Origin: Trebouxia sp. TZW2008
Lineage: Eukaryota; Chlorophyta; Trebouxiophyceae; Trebouxiales; Trebouxiaceae
NCBI GenBank assembly: GCA_002118135.1
Contig: BDIU01000020.1
Location: 62,001-126,000, forward strand
Direction: 5' to 3'
Length of the DNA: 64,000 nucleotides
The position numbers and the translations under genes were made by a program. The notes beneath the pieces were generated by a model. The model did no database searches and was not told the origin of the DNA. It saw only the letters and a program-made list of their open reading frames with translations. Shown piece by piece: positions 22,092 to 35,257 of the stretch (the first letter of the stretch is position 1; each line of letters begins with the position of its first letter).

Positions 22092-25000
22092 ATGGACGTC
22101 TGGCCTGTCGTGTTCACTATACGAGGCCTTTTGCAGGGATCGTACTGGGTCTTGCTTGCTGTCGCCGCATGCCTGCTTGGCAATGCTGCAGCAGCACCAG
22201 CAGAGGCGACCTTCAACTTCACATACGGCTACAATCCATCGGCTATCTCGCTCACCACTGTCAACTACACCGACAGCAATGGCACGGCTTTGAAGGTGAG
22301 TCGTGCGCTGGTGGCATCATATGCGCAAGGGACACCCTGCGCCGGTTTTCAACCTTGGCTGAAGACAGCTGCTCTGACGCCTGCAGGGCAACTTTGCATA
22401 CGACAACACCACTTCTGGGCAACGGCCTGTGGTGGTTATCATTCCTGACTATGATGGCATTGGCCCCTATGAGCTCTGGAGGGCCAATCTGCTGGCTCAG
22501 CAGGGCTATGCAGGTTTGCCTTGTCTTTCTGCAGTCTGACTACAGCAGCTGGCTTTGGTGCTTACTGACTTTGTTTGCGTTGCTGCTGACCAAAGCCAAT
22601 TGTGTTGCCTTGCCCCTAAGTACAGAAGAGCCCAGCATCTGCCAATGTCAATCTGATGCCTGTCAGCTTCACCTTGATGCTGTGCTTGCAGCATTACTGC
22701 TGACATGTAGTTACAGCAGCTGCCTTTACTTCTTGCTGCATTTCTCTGCACTGCTGCCAACTGAATATGATGGCGATGACCTCCCTACACGTCTCTTGTG
22801 ACAGGCTGCTTATGTCAGCTTGTTACTAATCAGCTTCATCTTGATGCTGTGCTTGCAGCGGTTGTTGTTGACATGTAGTGGCAGCAGCTGAATTTGCTTC
22901 TCACTAAACTTCTCTGCAACTTGCTGCTAATTGAATCTGTAGGTGATGGCCTCCCTGCGAGTCCTGTAGGGCCCATCAACTGCTGGCTTCAATCTTGTGT
23001 CTGTCAGCTTGACCTCAATGTAAGGTTGGCAACATTTGTTGCTGACATCTAGGCACTGCTGTTGACTGAATTTGATGGTGATGACTACTTCAACAATCCT
23101 GCATGACAGGCTGCTTATGTCAGCTTGATGTCCGTCAGATTGACCTTGATGTGTCGCTTGCAGCATTTGTTGCCGACATCTACGGGGCGGCTCAAGTGCA
23201 AGGCCCTGCATTGACATCACAGCAAAGCTCCCAACTCAGCGGCATGTACAGCAGAACTCCTCAGGTGCTGGTCTCTCGTGTGGGCGCTGCTGTAGCTCAG
23301 GTAAAACCCTGTGCGTGAAAAGAAACCTGTATGCCATTAGGCGTCATAACGAGAGCCTCTGTCTAAAGAGGCAGCCTGGGATTGCTGCTTTCAAAGCAGC
23401 AACCAGTGTGACCTGTAAGCAAAGCTTGTCAATCCGTAATGTCAGAGTAGTTGCCCTGCTATGGAGCATCAAACAACCCAATTCGGAATGATTGCAGGTT
23501 TCACTTGCTTCTCAATCCCTGACTGAGCCATGCAATGCATTAGACAGCCCATTTGTGTCATGTGATAAGGTCTCGTTGCTGACACTATCATGGCTATGTC
23601 TGCTGTTGCAATGTACGCTGTCACGCGTGCAGGCTTGGCAACAAGAGATAAGCCATTTGCATCTAATCAGCAGTCTTCCAACTGCACTACCTTTAGTTGC
23701 TAACAGGCTCAATCTGCTGCTTGTTCAGGCTCAAAAGCAGCCCAATGTCAGAACCAACTCCACTGTTGTAATTGGATACTGCTTTGGAGGGTCCGCAATT
23801 CTGGACTTGGCTGCCAGCTGGCCCGATCCAGCCACCAACAATGTTCTGGGTGAGTCTCAGACAAAAGCATGTATCTTTTCATCCAAACCTGTTTGTCAAT
23901 GTCCCGTGACGTAGATTGTGAATGATTTACGCCTCAGTGAATTTGTCAAGTTGAGGTGACTACATCTGAAGCTTTCTGCAACTGAGGATGTTCTGAGCTG
24001 CATTGTGCTGTCGGCTTCATCCAAACCTGTTTGCTGTTGTCAATGTCTGCTGTGTCAAGATTGGCTGGCTTGAAGTGCCGTTTCTGCAGCATTATGACGT
24101 CTTTAGCGTACAGTAACACAGTCCAGCCTACTCAAGCCGAATAACATGTGAGATTGTCTGTGCTGCAATTCACAAACATCATTCATGTCAAGTCGGCCAG
24201 ATGTGTTGTGCATAAGCTTTACTTATATGCTTTGCCGCAACATGGTCAATGCAAGCGAGCGCAGTGTGGAACACACAAAGGTGCCCTCAGCACTGGCTCT
24301 TTGACAACACTTTTGAACTTGTGTCACCTGGTGGGTGCATGCAGGGGTGGTGGGTTTCCATGTGGGGTCTCCCCCTGCAGCCAGCATCAACATGACAGCG
24401 GGCAACCCCATCCGCATCTCTGTGCAGCAGGGCTTTGACGACCTAAGTGTACCTCCTGAGGAAGCTCTCATGACACAGGCAAGCAACACACAATCTTTCC
24501 AGAAGTGTTGTCAAGAACATTTTTTGCCCATGTTGCCAATTGCTCTTGGCTAATGCACTTTGAGCTTGACATCATACTTGAAAGCCTGTAGCTGGCCATT
24601 CAGTGCATGTAAGTCAGAGTTGCTGGGTGCAGCTGATGCTTTTTGCATGCCATTCTAGTGGCTAGGGTGAACTGTAAAAGGCTGCATTGCCATTGCACAA
24701 GTGTCACAGATTGTGTGCATAAAGACGGCAGCGCTGCTCTAACATAATGGCATTGTGGTTGAAGTGTTCACCTTGCCAAGGCATGCTTGCGTTGCAGGGC
24801 AAATGAGCAGTCAATCTATCTCTTGGTGCATTCTGAAATAGCATGCATTGAGATTTGCCATGAAATTGACCGCCTGTTCTGAATGTGAGCTGTGCATTTG
24901 CAGGAGACGTGGGACATGATGGGCATCAAATGGGAGTGGACCTGGTACTCCCAGACTGTGCATGCGTACACCCAGCCTGACCTTGTTGGGCCAAACGCCA

Positions 25001-25659
25001 TGGCGGTAAGCTTTGTCAACTCTTCTTAATGCTGCCTTAGTCAAAGTGTCTGGCCCAGCCTGATCTTGTTCAGGCACATGCCATGGCAGTAAGCCCTTTT
25101 TCTCTTTCTATATGCATCAACTGCTCATCTGGTATGTCTTCATGCAGCCTTTGTGGGACCGAATGCCTGCAGGAAGTCCTGTGCCCCCTTGTACACGTAC
25201 ATCAGTTGTGTGTCTGATATGTCCCACCATCTGTGCTTGTAACCCACAGCCTCGTAGCGCTCTTGTCATGGGTCTCCTGATTCTGAATACAGGAAGTCTG
25301 CGGGCTCTTTCTAAAGCGCCTTTCACCGCAGATATCATGGCAATTTTGTCAGGTGTGTGGATCCTCAGCAGTCAATCCACATGTATGAGCATTCTATGAG
25401 TATCCATAAGCAGCACTCATTGCGTACAACTCCTCAAGTCATCACATGGAGAACTGCTCCAGCTTGCTCATGAGCTGCGTACGTTGATGTCAAGCCAAAC
25501 TCATTCTGGTGTTTGCAGACAAGTGCATACAACCCCACAGCAGACCAGCGCTCTTGGCAGGCTCTCAGGCTGTTCCTGCTGGATGTTTTTGGCTATGTGA
25601 CTCCTCAGAACCAGTATGCAAACACCACCCTCGCTGACACCAGAAGCAGCTTTGCTTGA
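22092..25659 (+). CDS. Secreted dienelactone-hydrolase-family protein, copy 1
   Basis: This is an alpha/beta hydrolase with a Cys nucleophile; the substrate is unknown. Exons: 22092-22295, 22387-22513, 23164-23300, 23729-23849, 24345-24478, 24904-25005, 25519-25659, giving 321 residues with all phases joining. The start at 22092 leads into a hydrophobic signal segment (YWVLLAVAACLLG). Alternatively, a one-codon exon near 21937 may splice to 22137. Landmarks are VVVIPDYDGIGPYE, the nucleophile GYCFGG, the acid in VQQGFDDLSVPPE and a His in SQTVHAYTQP, consistent with a Cys-Asp-His triad. The donor after exon 5 is GC (CAG|GCAAGC). The intron before exon 3 holds three ghost copies of that exon's start. 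Confidence 0.9.
22680..23190 (+). repeat. Ghost copies of hydrolase copy 1 exon 3 start
   Basis: The acceptor plus exon start at 23157-23190 (cttgcag|CATTTGTTGCCGACATC) is preceded by decayed copies at about 22684, 22853 and 23024, spaced 169, 171 and 133 bp. Each keeps 'tgacat' and much of the acceptor, but has a stop (tag) where the exon has tac. Confidence 0.8.
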
Positions 25660-26340
25660 TGCCACTTAAAGACAACTGGAAATGCGTATGGCAGATGCAG
25701 ATGTGACCAGCCTTTCAGGCTGCGATCTGCAATGCTGCTCTTGTGACATGGTATGATCTTATGCACAACATTTGTATGTGTTTATTATTTCCCTGGGGTG
25801 CATGTCGGGCTCGCAACTTTGCAGTCTTGAAGACCCTTTCAGGTACTGAGTATTGAACACCGTTGCAGGATGTCACCGCTGCTCTTGATCATGACAGCAA
25901 AGCTTGTACAGCATTTATATATATACTTACAATAATGACCACTGACCTACGATCAGCATTTACAGTGTCATGTCATGGTTGTGTCATTGGGTTTGCCTTA
26001 TTCAGCAGGGAGAGCATGAGTAAAGTCCTGCAAATTCAAATGCCAGCTTTTGCTTGTAAACAGGTAGTGACCCATCACCCTACACTCTGCTTCCCTATAG
26101 CATTGCCCTTGTTGCTAAGCAGATTGTAATACAGTACTTAGTGTAGCAGTGTAGTGCAGTAGCGCCTAGCTCCCCAGCTTCTCAAGAAAAAGTAGACAGA
26201 AACAGAGTTGACTAAGGAACAGAATCTGAGAAGGGAAGGTTTGCGGAGCTGCTGAGCTGGGAAGTTCCCCAAAACACTGTCATACACACACATCCCCTGT
26301 TATTGGAATCGCAGTAAACTCCAGCGTTACAGGGCACACC
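25660..26340. other. Intergenic, no gene seen
   Basis: The stretch between hydrolase copy 1 and the minus-strand frame ending at 26341 shows only short open frames without family similarity or convincing splice sites. Confidence 0.5.
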
Positions 26341-26571
26341 TCACCTTTTGTTCGCTCCAAAACCAAAACTTGTCACAGGCAGCCCTGATGTATACCTGGT
26401 GTTTGGAGCTCTAATTAGTAGGTTGGTTATCGGGGAGTCCATGAACGTCTTGCATGCAGCGGTTTGCGCACTCCCAGGAGGCCTGACAAAGCCTCCCTGA
26501 CCTGCGCGTCGCACTGCATGATCCCAGTCGTAGATCATGTCTGAACCTGCACACCTGCAACAATGGAACAC
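26341..26571 (-). CDS. Small unidentified protein, C-terminal exon
   Basis: A plausible acceptor (caatgttgcag-like context near 26560) opens a frame that runs to a TGA at 26341. It reads SDMIYDWDHAVRRAGQGGF, later TFMDSPITNLLIR and ends TSFGFGANKR. The composition looks protein-like (Trp, Asp, Tyr, no runs), but no family is recognised. The first exon was not identified. The terminal AAAAG|GTGAGG could also be a donor, so the gene may extend further. Confidence 0.35.
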   Translation of the reverse strand: MFHCCRCAGSDMIYDWDHAVRRAGQGGFVRPPGSAQTAACKTFMDSPITNLLIRAPNTRYTSGLPVTSFGFGANKR

Positions 26572-27247
26572 AACACAGCTTTTGGAAGCGGGTGTGCGTT
26601 TGTGAGCGCATGAAGGCTAGGATTGTAATCTGATTTTGGCCATTGTCATGCTCATATACCGCTGGTCGTGAAGAAGACCCGGTTATGGGATACTGCAAAG
26701 CCTAAGCAGGGTACCGAAACGACACTATGATACGATACGCGTGTGAGGGTGGCTCTTGGCAGGGTCTGGCCGCGACGACCTCACTCGACACAACAACAGT
26801 CTGCGTCAAAGTCTGCCTGTACGTGCGACTTGTAAACCAAGTGTCAAAGCAAACAAGCAGCTGTTACACTGCAGCTGCGTTTGATGTAAGCGCGAAAGCC
26901 GCAGGTCACTCTGAGTCGTGGGCACGACGCTGCACAGAAGCAGTATCAGACTGCGTTGCTCGTCAGTCCTGCCTGCAGGTGGGTAGTACGTACCACCGCC
27001 CCAGGTCAGCAGCTTTTGGTGATCTTTCGTGTGCCCTTTGCTTTGTCTTGCCAATGTTAAGAGACTCTGCGCTCTTCAAAGTGTTGCCAGTCACTGAGTG
27101 ACACAAACATTGCCAGCAAATTCCCAGGGCGTAACACGACAGGGCTTGAAGAGGTCAGCCTATATTGCGACTGCTACACAAGGCATACTCTGCAGAAGTC
27201 GGACACATACGGCTGTTGTATACGCGCTGAGCTGAATTGTTCTTGCA

Positions 27248-30200
27248 GAAGTCCTCACTGCATATGATGCATGCCATTGCACAACGGTGGCAAGATGCCA
27301 CTGTAAAGTTTTCCCTGTTCCAGAAGTTCAAATTCGAGGTTCTTGCAAGCAGTGCTCGCTCGACTTCCTGGACATAGGAATATGCACTTATATATCATTG
27401 TGTCACTGACTTATCAAACCAGACTTCTTTGCAATGTTGTTCTTGAAGTATGTGCCAGGAGGCAGCATCAATATCCCAGCAGAATGACTGCAAAGCTGTA
27501 AAATTATATAATGTTGTAAATCTTAGCTGTGCATTATGTTCAAGCAGCACAATACTGCAGCTTGTAAGCATGTCCTGGCTGAGCTGAATATGGCACTGCA
27601 GCAACCTTACAGATGGTGTTTGCAAGTAGGAGATGCGTTGCGCCATTCATCTTGGCGCAAGCGAGCACACACACAATCGAGGTCACAAAATGCAGCCATG
27701 CCTTGTTGCAGCCATGACATATGCAGGTGTGCTGATTCTATTGCAAGTGCAGTAACGTGACATGGCTTTGGCAGCTCCTCTTTGTGTTTTGCAGAGGTTC
27801 TTGATTACAGCCAGTCAAGACCGTCAACTTGACCTTCAAGTAATCTCATTTGGAGGTCTGTGATGACATGCATAATTGACTCAAGGCCCGGCTGCAGTGT
27901 AGCTGTCTTGCACAGAACAGGTCAGATCATTGCCTCTTTGCAGATGCTATGCTGAGTACAAGGCCACTACTGACATTAGTACTTCTCTGGCTTGCACAGC
28001 TTGCACTGCCAATTGGGTCACAAATGGTCCTCGGGTCAGTGTGTTAATTTTCTAAAGCAGTTGTGCAATTGGCTGTGGAGCACATGGAACATGGAAAGTC
28101 AGCAGCGCAAGCGTAGCATGAGCTTTTTGAACAGCACTGAGACAACTTTGTTCAACAGCTTGTCCTATGTGCTCACTGCTCAAACACAATGGAGTTGTAC
28201 AAAGTGAAGTGCATCCCCTTCTGTTGAAGCCATACATCACGAATGGCGTTTGCGCCATTCCTCTGCCTCCTGAGATCATTGACAATGAGACAGAGTAGTC
28301 TGTAGACTGCACAGACCTTGACATCCACAGTGCTTACATGTTCACTGAAGCCTGGGATTTGCCTAGGGAGGCCTGCTCATGGGTTTGCTCTTGTAGGAAG
28401 CTGCATGTGCTTGAGCAAACTTGCATTGAGGTCATGTGTGCCTGTGCTTTGTGCCCTGTATGGTGGCTGCAGTCAACACTCAATGGCCCTTTGAATGTGA
28501 GCGTGAATGCTCTCCCAAACAGCTGTTGGATCAGCAAGCACAGTCTTTGCGTTGCTCTTGTTGGCAAGAGCAGTCCAGACAGTCACTGGACTGCTCTTGC
28601 CAACGTTGCAACAACTTGTTGTTTGAGGCATTTCTGCTTGACTAAAGCATTGCCAGCTGTATCTTTCATGAGCTGAGATCCAGTTCTAAGGCATTAAGTA
28701 TGTCTTCTCTGGCATTGATTTGTAACAGCATGCTCTGAAACAGTTTTGCGGTCCTAATCTGCCATTGTCTTCCCAAAACCATGCTCATGAGCAGGAAGCA
28801 GTTTGCTTCCAAGCCTCTGACCTTGCAAGGCAGTCTATGCCCATAGTGATTGACATCCACTGCGCTATTGAATGGCAGCACCACACATTTGCTGCAGAAA
28901 CGCTATAGGTAGCCATCAACTTGCCAAGGGCATGCTTGTGGCTCACTAGCAGTCATGCTCTACTAAGCTCTGCAGCTCCTGCTTGAGCTTCATGCTGCTT
29001 GTGCTTGATCCTTGCTTCAAGCCAAGCAATGCCTTTCTGACGTGGCATCACAGGTATGGCCTGCTTTCTGAGAAGCCTTGACATCATTGTATAGAGCCCC
29101 TCCTGCAGATGTCTGGGCGAAATTGACATTGTAAGGCATTGAATAGGCTTGATAACCTCAGTCCTCAGTTGTCATCAACGCCACGCAAACCTCACTGCAG
29201 TGTGCATTCGGCCCAAATCATTGAATCGTCTTGAAGAACAGTGTCCACCCTGCTCAAGCATATGTGACAGCTTCTTATGCAGGAGCCTCACCTTTTGAAT
29301 GAGGATGATCGCGCAGGCGGCATATTGCCTTTTACCACTTTGCATCCATGGCAAACATCATTGACCTTGCATGTAATTCATCTGCTGAGGTGTGCAGCAG
29401 TATAAGTGGAAAAACTCATCAGGTTCAAGACCGCTTGCATGACCAACCTCAAGCATGCACACATAATTTGGAGGCTTTCTGTACAACTACGGGTTGCGAT
29501 ATTGATTTACTGAGCTGAGCTGTCTATGATCTACCACCTTTGACTGTGACACAAAACCTGCACTCAAGCATTGTCGCCTCAGCATCTTCTTTGAAGCAGC
29601 TTTGCAAGGTCAAGGAGACACAAGCCGTTCTGCTAATCAGACACCGTCCCTTATGCAGACCTTCTGCCACAGCTGTGTTTGCTCAGCTTTGTCTGCAAAT
29701 GCCTGTTCAGTTGTATCTAACTGCAGCTACATGTTTCTCAAAGGCTCACTGTGGGTTGCTCTTGTCACTACTTTCCTTGCTGCTGCACCTTCACTGCTTT
29801 CTGTTCCAACCGTAAGATGATGTACTGTGTGTAACAAGCTTGGGTTTGTCTCCGCAGTTGCTGCATGAGGGCGCACCTTCCCTGACTTCCAGTGATGCCA
29901 AGCCCTACTGGCAGATGCAAGTCTTTCATCAAGTGCTTTCAATAGAATTTACAGTCCGGATTAGGGAGCCAGATGTGACTCATTGGACTTCCTGGCTGGA
30001 AAGCACAGACGAATGTGACTTTCTACGTGCAGTCACTGGTAAAGATGCTGCCGAGGCAGTTGAGTTGCTGCAATGCCTTGACAGTGTCACCCTGCACTTG
30101 TAAGGTCAGATGGTCAGACTGTCAAACGAGACTATAGTAGAAAAGCCAACAATCAGGGCTGTTGCCTTGACGATTGTGCTAAGCTGCCATCAGCCTTTTG

Positions 30201-33200
30201 ACATCCTCCACCATGAGAGCGGTGTCATCAGCATACATCAAAATTACTCTGTATGGAAGGGCTGGGGAGCTCTTAATCAGCTGCCATTTACTAAGATTGG
30301 ATCAGAGAGACCAAAATTCAAGATTTGCTTGAGACCTTTTAGATGTGATCATTGCTGTCATTTTGGTCACAAGGGTCAATGAAAGGCAGCATTCAAAACT
30401 ATTCATAGCGCGATGTGCAAGAGCTTGATCCTAAGATCATAATGGCTGTGCAGTTTGCTAGCAGTGCTGCCGAGGGGCAGCCCTGCCAAAGATTTCATAG
30501 GCTGCACGCGGCAGCTTGAGGGCCTGATCCAAGCTTACTTCCTGCCAGCTGCTGCAGCCCCCCTTCATGCATCTAGGTGTCTGGCAGACTTGGTTGGCTT
30601 TCAGCACGCCTGCCAGAATCGTGTGGAGCGCCTGGTCAAGTGCACTGAGAACCTGATCAAGCTCTTGCTTGCGCCCCTGGACCACACCAAGTTGGTACGC
30701 CCATTCTGCCATTTGTGTATGGACTTTCATGTGTGACAGGTGTTTGGCGTTGTGTGATTTGAGGATGCCTGCCCAAGTACCAGGAAAGGAGCATCTCTAA
30801 GTCAGCATGCTGTCTAGCACTTGTGACACAGGATATCTAAAGGCGCTTGTGGCCAAGCCACCTGTGGAGGACGCTCAAAGAACAGGCTCATGTATGATCA
30901 GCTGTTGCTTTGGCGGACAGCTGGTCTTGTGACAAACCTCATGGCTCGAATACTTTCAGGCAGTTGTCAACTCCATTTGCAGCAACGTGCATGTCACAAA
31001 CAGGCTCATCACTTGCCTTTACACACAAGAATGTCAGCTGTGCCAGATCAACCAAAGCATACATACTGATGCAGAGCACTTTGTTAATTTCTGCTTGTGG
31101 CCACATTATCTGCTGTTCAGGATGACCAGGCCACAATTCACACTCAACGCCATTGAAGCAGCTGCACAGAAAGTGCGAACCACTTCATTTGGCGATGTGC
31201 TGAAGCCTGATGCAGCTGTGGGGGAGGCAGCCATGATTACGAACAAGCGTATAGCTCAGGCCTACATGTATGTAATCAGGCCTACAAAGGACCAGACTTG
31301 TGAAGCAAAGCTCAGCAGATAGGCCGTCAACAGATACCTAGGGAAATTCTGCTGCATGCTGTCTGGTGCTCTAGAGTCTGCAGAATACAGTCCAGCATGG
31401 TGTTCTGGTTCAAGCACACCATTAATTAGCAAACGTGCCAGCACTGCTGTCCAATGGACAGATGAGACTGCGTGAGCTTTGCAGCGAGTGACAGACCAGT
31501 TTAACACTGGGCAACACAGCAAACACATTGCATAAGCACTTATAGGCACCACATGCATGATACATTGCACCTGCGCAGAATTTATCATGTTCAAAACACC
31601 TCTGAGCTGTAAATGGGAGGGTTGATAAGGCTCAACTGAAGCTGCGGGTGACTGACATTTCCAGTTTATGCACATCTAGGGGGGCATTGTTGCGATGTGC
31701 CTTGACAACATTGTGCAGAGCTAACTCTGCACACGACTTGCGACTCGCTTCATCAAATGCAGTCTCATTCCAGGCAGCAGAAGAACAGGCAATGCAGCAT
31801 TCATGGTTCAAGAGTAGTTGGTGATGGACAAACGACTGCAGCAACTTCCAAGGAGTCAAGCACAATCACAGGTCACTTGCTACATAAGCAACGTGATGGG
31901 CAATAATCATTTTGCGTGCAACTTTGTGAAGCTTCGCATCACTTTCTGTAACACTCATGCACAACCATGTGATGGACTCTTGTGTTTCCTCATGCCGCAC
32001 TGCGCTGTGGACCCGTCTCGCGATGCCTTGCAGCTTGCAACTGAGCTACAGCAGCGTCATTTCTGCGGGGGAAAACGCACACACGCATAACAGGCCCGCC
32101 TGTTAGATTCCCTTAGTCTGTGTTGAGCAGTTCTAGGACTCAAGGCTACAGACGTTCAGCGTTGTCCACAGAGCCTCTGGCTTGGACAATATGGCTGAGA
32201 TCTTGTTGCCGTGACCAGCTTGTGTGTGAGCTGGTGCTGCTGCACTGTGTGACATTGTTCAAGGTAAGCAAGTCAAATTCAACAGGGCTCCCCTTCCCAT
32301 AGAATGCTGTGTGATAGGATCTAGACGCAATGAGGCGTACGCTCATCTGTGTGATGCTGTCATCTTCGTGGGCAACAACGTTGTGTGGTGGTCACAGGAC
32401 ACCACAGGTTGACAGAGGTGATTCGTGATGGGGAGCCTAGACGAAACGCAACACCTCACCAGACAGCCGGTATGTCTCACTAAGCTTTCTGACGCATTGC
32501 ATCATAGTCAGCATGTGCACTTGCAACATGCTTCTACACGCTGCTGTTGCGGCTATGACCGACCGAGGCCTGTTGCAGGATGTCCCACCTATATCAACTT
32601 TGAAAAGCATCATGCTGTTCGTGGGCCCTGACAAGCTGGCTCAGGCAGCAGTGCACTTTAAGTTAGCTTACAGGAGCCCTGAGGAGATGCTCAGCAAGTG
32701 GGAGTTTGCTGTGATGCCACCTGGGGCAGCACTGCCTTTCTTCTTTGAGACCAAAGACTTCGCTATCATTCTGAAACTCATTTTTCAGAGAGTCAAAGCA
32801 GAGTGGTTGAGGGAGAATTTTGTGATGATGGGACATGAGCAACAGGAGGCTCAGACAACAAACTTTCAGCAGCTGCTGAAAGCGATCATTGTGTACATTA
32901 TGCAGGCAAGTATTGCAGCATTTCTCTAAGCCAATGAACTGTTGCAAGCAGAGAATTTATATGTCTGCAAGCCGTGTGACATTCAGCAAACATGTCTGGT
33001 GTTGAGGCACATGCTTTTGTGAGGTCAGCTGCATGCTGCTCGTACACACTTGCTGACCCTATTGCCTGTCAGCTGCTTGGTAAGCATGCAAGGCCGCAGT
33101 CTGCTGCAACTGCAACATGTCATGTGCTGGAAGATAGTGAGACATGCCATATGTTGGGAGCAGACATGCCCTGCATGGTGCCTGACAATTCATCAAGCTG

Positions 33201-33333
33201 CCTCCCTGTTGCAAGTCTGATTGGTGTTGTGTTTTGCGTCAGGGACAGCCTTTTCCCTCGTGCCAACAGGCAGGTGAAGTATCTCAGAACCCTGGTGAAG
33301 CTTATGAAGATGCGCAACCACGCAAGGTACCCA
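27248..33333 (+). CDS. Unresolved multi-exon gene(s), helical protein of unknown family
   Basis: Several well-bounded exons lie on one strand but I could not join them all. They are 27248-27347 (MMHAIAQRWQDATVKF), about 30510-30694 (TRQLEGLIQAYFLP and RVERLVKCTENLIKLLL, donor TTG|GTACGC), a weak one near 30960, about 31121-31260 (RPQFTLNAIEAAAQKVR), 32580-32905 and about 33241-33330 (SLFPRANRQVKYLRTLVKLM, donor AAG|GTACCC). The content is mostly amphipathic helix. The long gaps between exons may hold further exons or ghost copies. Nothing here matches a family I can name with confidence, and more than one gene is possible. Confidence 0.35.
32580..32905 (+). CDS. Best-supported exon of the unresolved gene
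   Basis: An acceptor (cctgttgcag) opens about 108 codons, ending at a GC donor (ATGCAG|GCAAGT). The peptide includes STLKSIMLFVGPDKLAQAA, RSPEEMLSKWEFAVMPPGAA, LPFFFETKDFAIILKLIFQR and FVMMGHEQQEA. The strong codon-like composition and the phrase WEFAVMPPGAALPFF suggest a conserved protein, but the family is not recognised. Confidence 0.55.
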
Positions 33334-33796
33334 ACCCGTGTCTGATACGTCACTTGCGGCCTTACACAGTTGTGTGCTCATGCGATCACAGTCCCTGAGC
33401 ATGCCACCTACCGTATTGCATATTAGCTGGCAATGGTACTCAACCACATTGGCGCTTTGAGCGCTGATACAGCTTGCAAACCAAAAGTACAAAGCTAGCA
33501 TTGCATGTGTGAGGCTCATATCTCCTTGAGTGCATGTTATTCACCAGGCATCATGTCTCAAGCAGCAAGTTGGTTGTATGTTAGGTGAAATGGTGACCAG
33601 CAGGGACAAACTCTAATGTCTTGTCATCAGCACAGGGCTGCAAAGCATCTGCATGCATATGCATGGCCCTCACAGCTCTTTGTTTTGGACATTATCTGTT
33701 GGCCCTCCTGTTGGGTCCCAAGGCCAAAAAAATGTGTAACTGGTTGATTGACTGACTGATTGATTGTGTCTGCTGTGCAGAGGGTGAGGAAAGCCA

Positions 33797-35257
33797 ATGG
33801 TAACACAGTGCTGCCACGCTCTGATCAACCTCTGCATAGACCCCATGCTGATGCAGCTCAGCCCACCCCACCTCAAGGGCTTGATGGGCACCTGCAGACA
33901 ATTGAGAGTCGCAGTGCACCGCTTTGCCAGCGTCATCAGGTTCAATGCAAACTCACTGCTTGCCAGTGGTCATGACCTACACATGCTGGGCAGGAACCAG
34001 TGGCATGGCCTAAAGGTGCTGGAGCTGCAGCAGGACGTTGACTTTACCCAAATGTGCTACCTGACGGACGGTCAGCTGCCGCAACTATCTTCATTGAAGT
34101 TGAGCTTGCCCTTTTGCACAGCCACCGCCACACAGCTAGCTGATGGCAACTGGCCGCTGCTGTCACAGTTGAATCCCAGCAACAGCCAACTGACACCATC
34201 AGCCATGGCAGGAATCAAGCGTGGGAATTGGCCATGTCTGAAGGAGTTGATATTGCACAGCTGCAAGTTGGACTCACAAGACCTCTTCCACATCACAAAC
34301 GCAAACTGGCATCAACTGGAGCTCATTGACCTCTTTGACAATGACCTGGGCGGCAAACACTTCCGCAACCTGTCCATGGGGATATGGCCCAGCCTGCAGA
34401 TCTTGCGCGCCGGTACTATTTTAGAGTCTGTGGCCATGACAAGCCTGCTTGCTGGTCAGTGGCCACAGCTGAAGGAGGTCCTTTTCACAGCCAAGTGGCC
34501 ATCAGTCCCCGCCACAGTTGGCTTTCGTCAGGCTCATGTCTACGCAATGGGCCCCTTAGAGATTTGCCAGCAGTCAAGCATTGCTGCATCTACCAGCCGC
34601 AGTTTTGTCAATCACTGGCGGCTTGCCTTGTCTCGTCATGGCACGCCAACCTTGGCAGCCTAGACCCTGCGGGCTACGACATCTCTGGGGCAGCACTGCA
34701 GCCCTTTGACCGAGTGCACCGGCCCTGCTTGACAGAGCTGAGGCTGTCAGAAAGTACCATGGATGCGGAAGCAATGTGGTATGTTGCAACATGCAAGATG
34801 CCTGTGTCGCAGCACCTGATGTTGGAAAATTGCAAGGGCATCAATGCTGCAGCTTTTGAGCAGCTGTCTAAGAGCTTCCTGCCACAGCTGAAAGTGCTGG
34901 CACTGAGCTACAGCCTTTTGTCAAGCAGGCAGGCTGTGCCAGCAGGAACCACCCTGGAATTGTTGGACATGGAGAGCATTGATTGCGTGGAAGCCCTCAC
35001 AAAGTCCAGATGGCCTAGACTGGAAAGGCTGGAATTGGGAGGGTGCCGAGTTACTGTGAATGCATTGATGGAGTTGGTAAAGGGCAGGTGGCCTGAACTA
35101 CTTTATGTAGACTTGACCTGCGGTGGACTTCAGTGGCGTTGCCCAGCATCTCTGCGAGGCAGCAACAGGCAGACGCTTGTGCTGCGCCACCAACTTGCTT
35201 GAAGGTGGGGTGTGGCCCAAACTGACCTGCATTGAAGTGACCTGCGTTGAACTCCAT
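33797..35257 (+). pseudogene. Leucine-rich-repeat protein gene, frameshifted
   Basis: The first frame, 33797-34663, starts with an F-box-like stretch (LKGLMGTCRQLRVAVH) followed by repeats built on 'NWP.L..L.L' (GNWPCLKELILHSCKL, QWPQLKEVLF). The repeats continue in a second frame up to about 35120 (HRPCLTELRLSESTMDAEAM, RWPRLERLELGGCRV). A third frame then ends at 35257 (GGVWPKLTCIEV). At least two frame changes, near 34640 and 35120, break it; no splice sites explain them. It could be a pseudogene or reflect assembly indels. The function of an intact copy would be protein binding. Confidence 0.7.

Noticed and set aside
26727..27101. Plus-strand frame of 124 codons as a first exon
   Set aside because: Composition is uneven, no family is seen, and it could not be joined in phase to the next exon at 27248.
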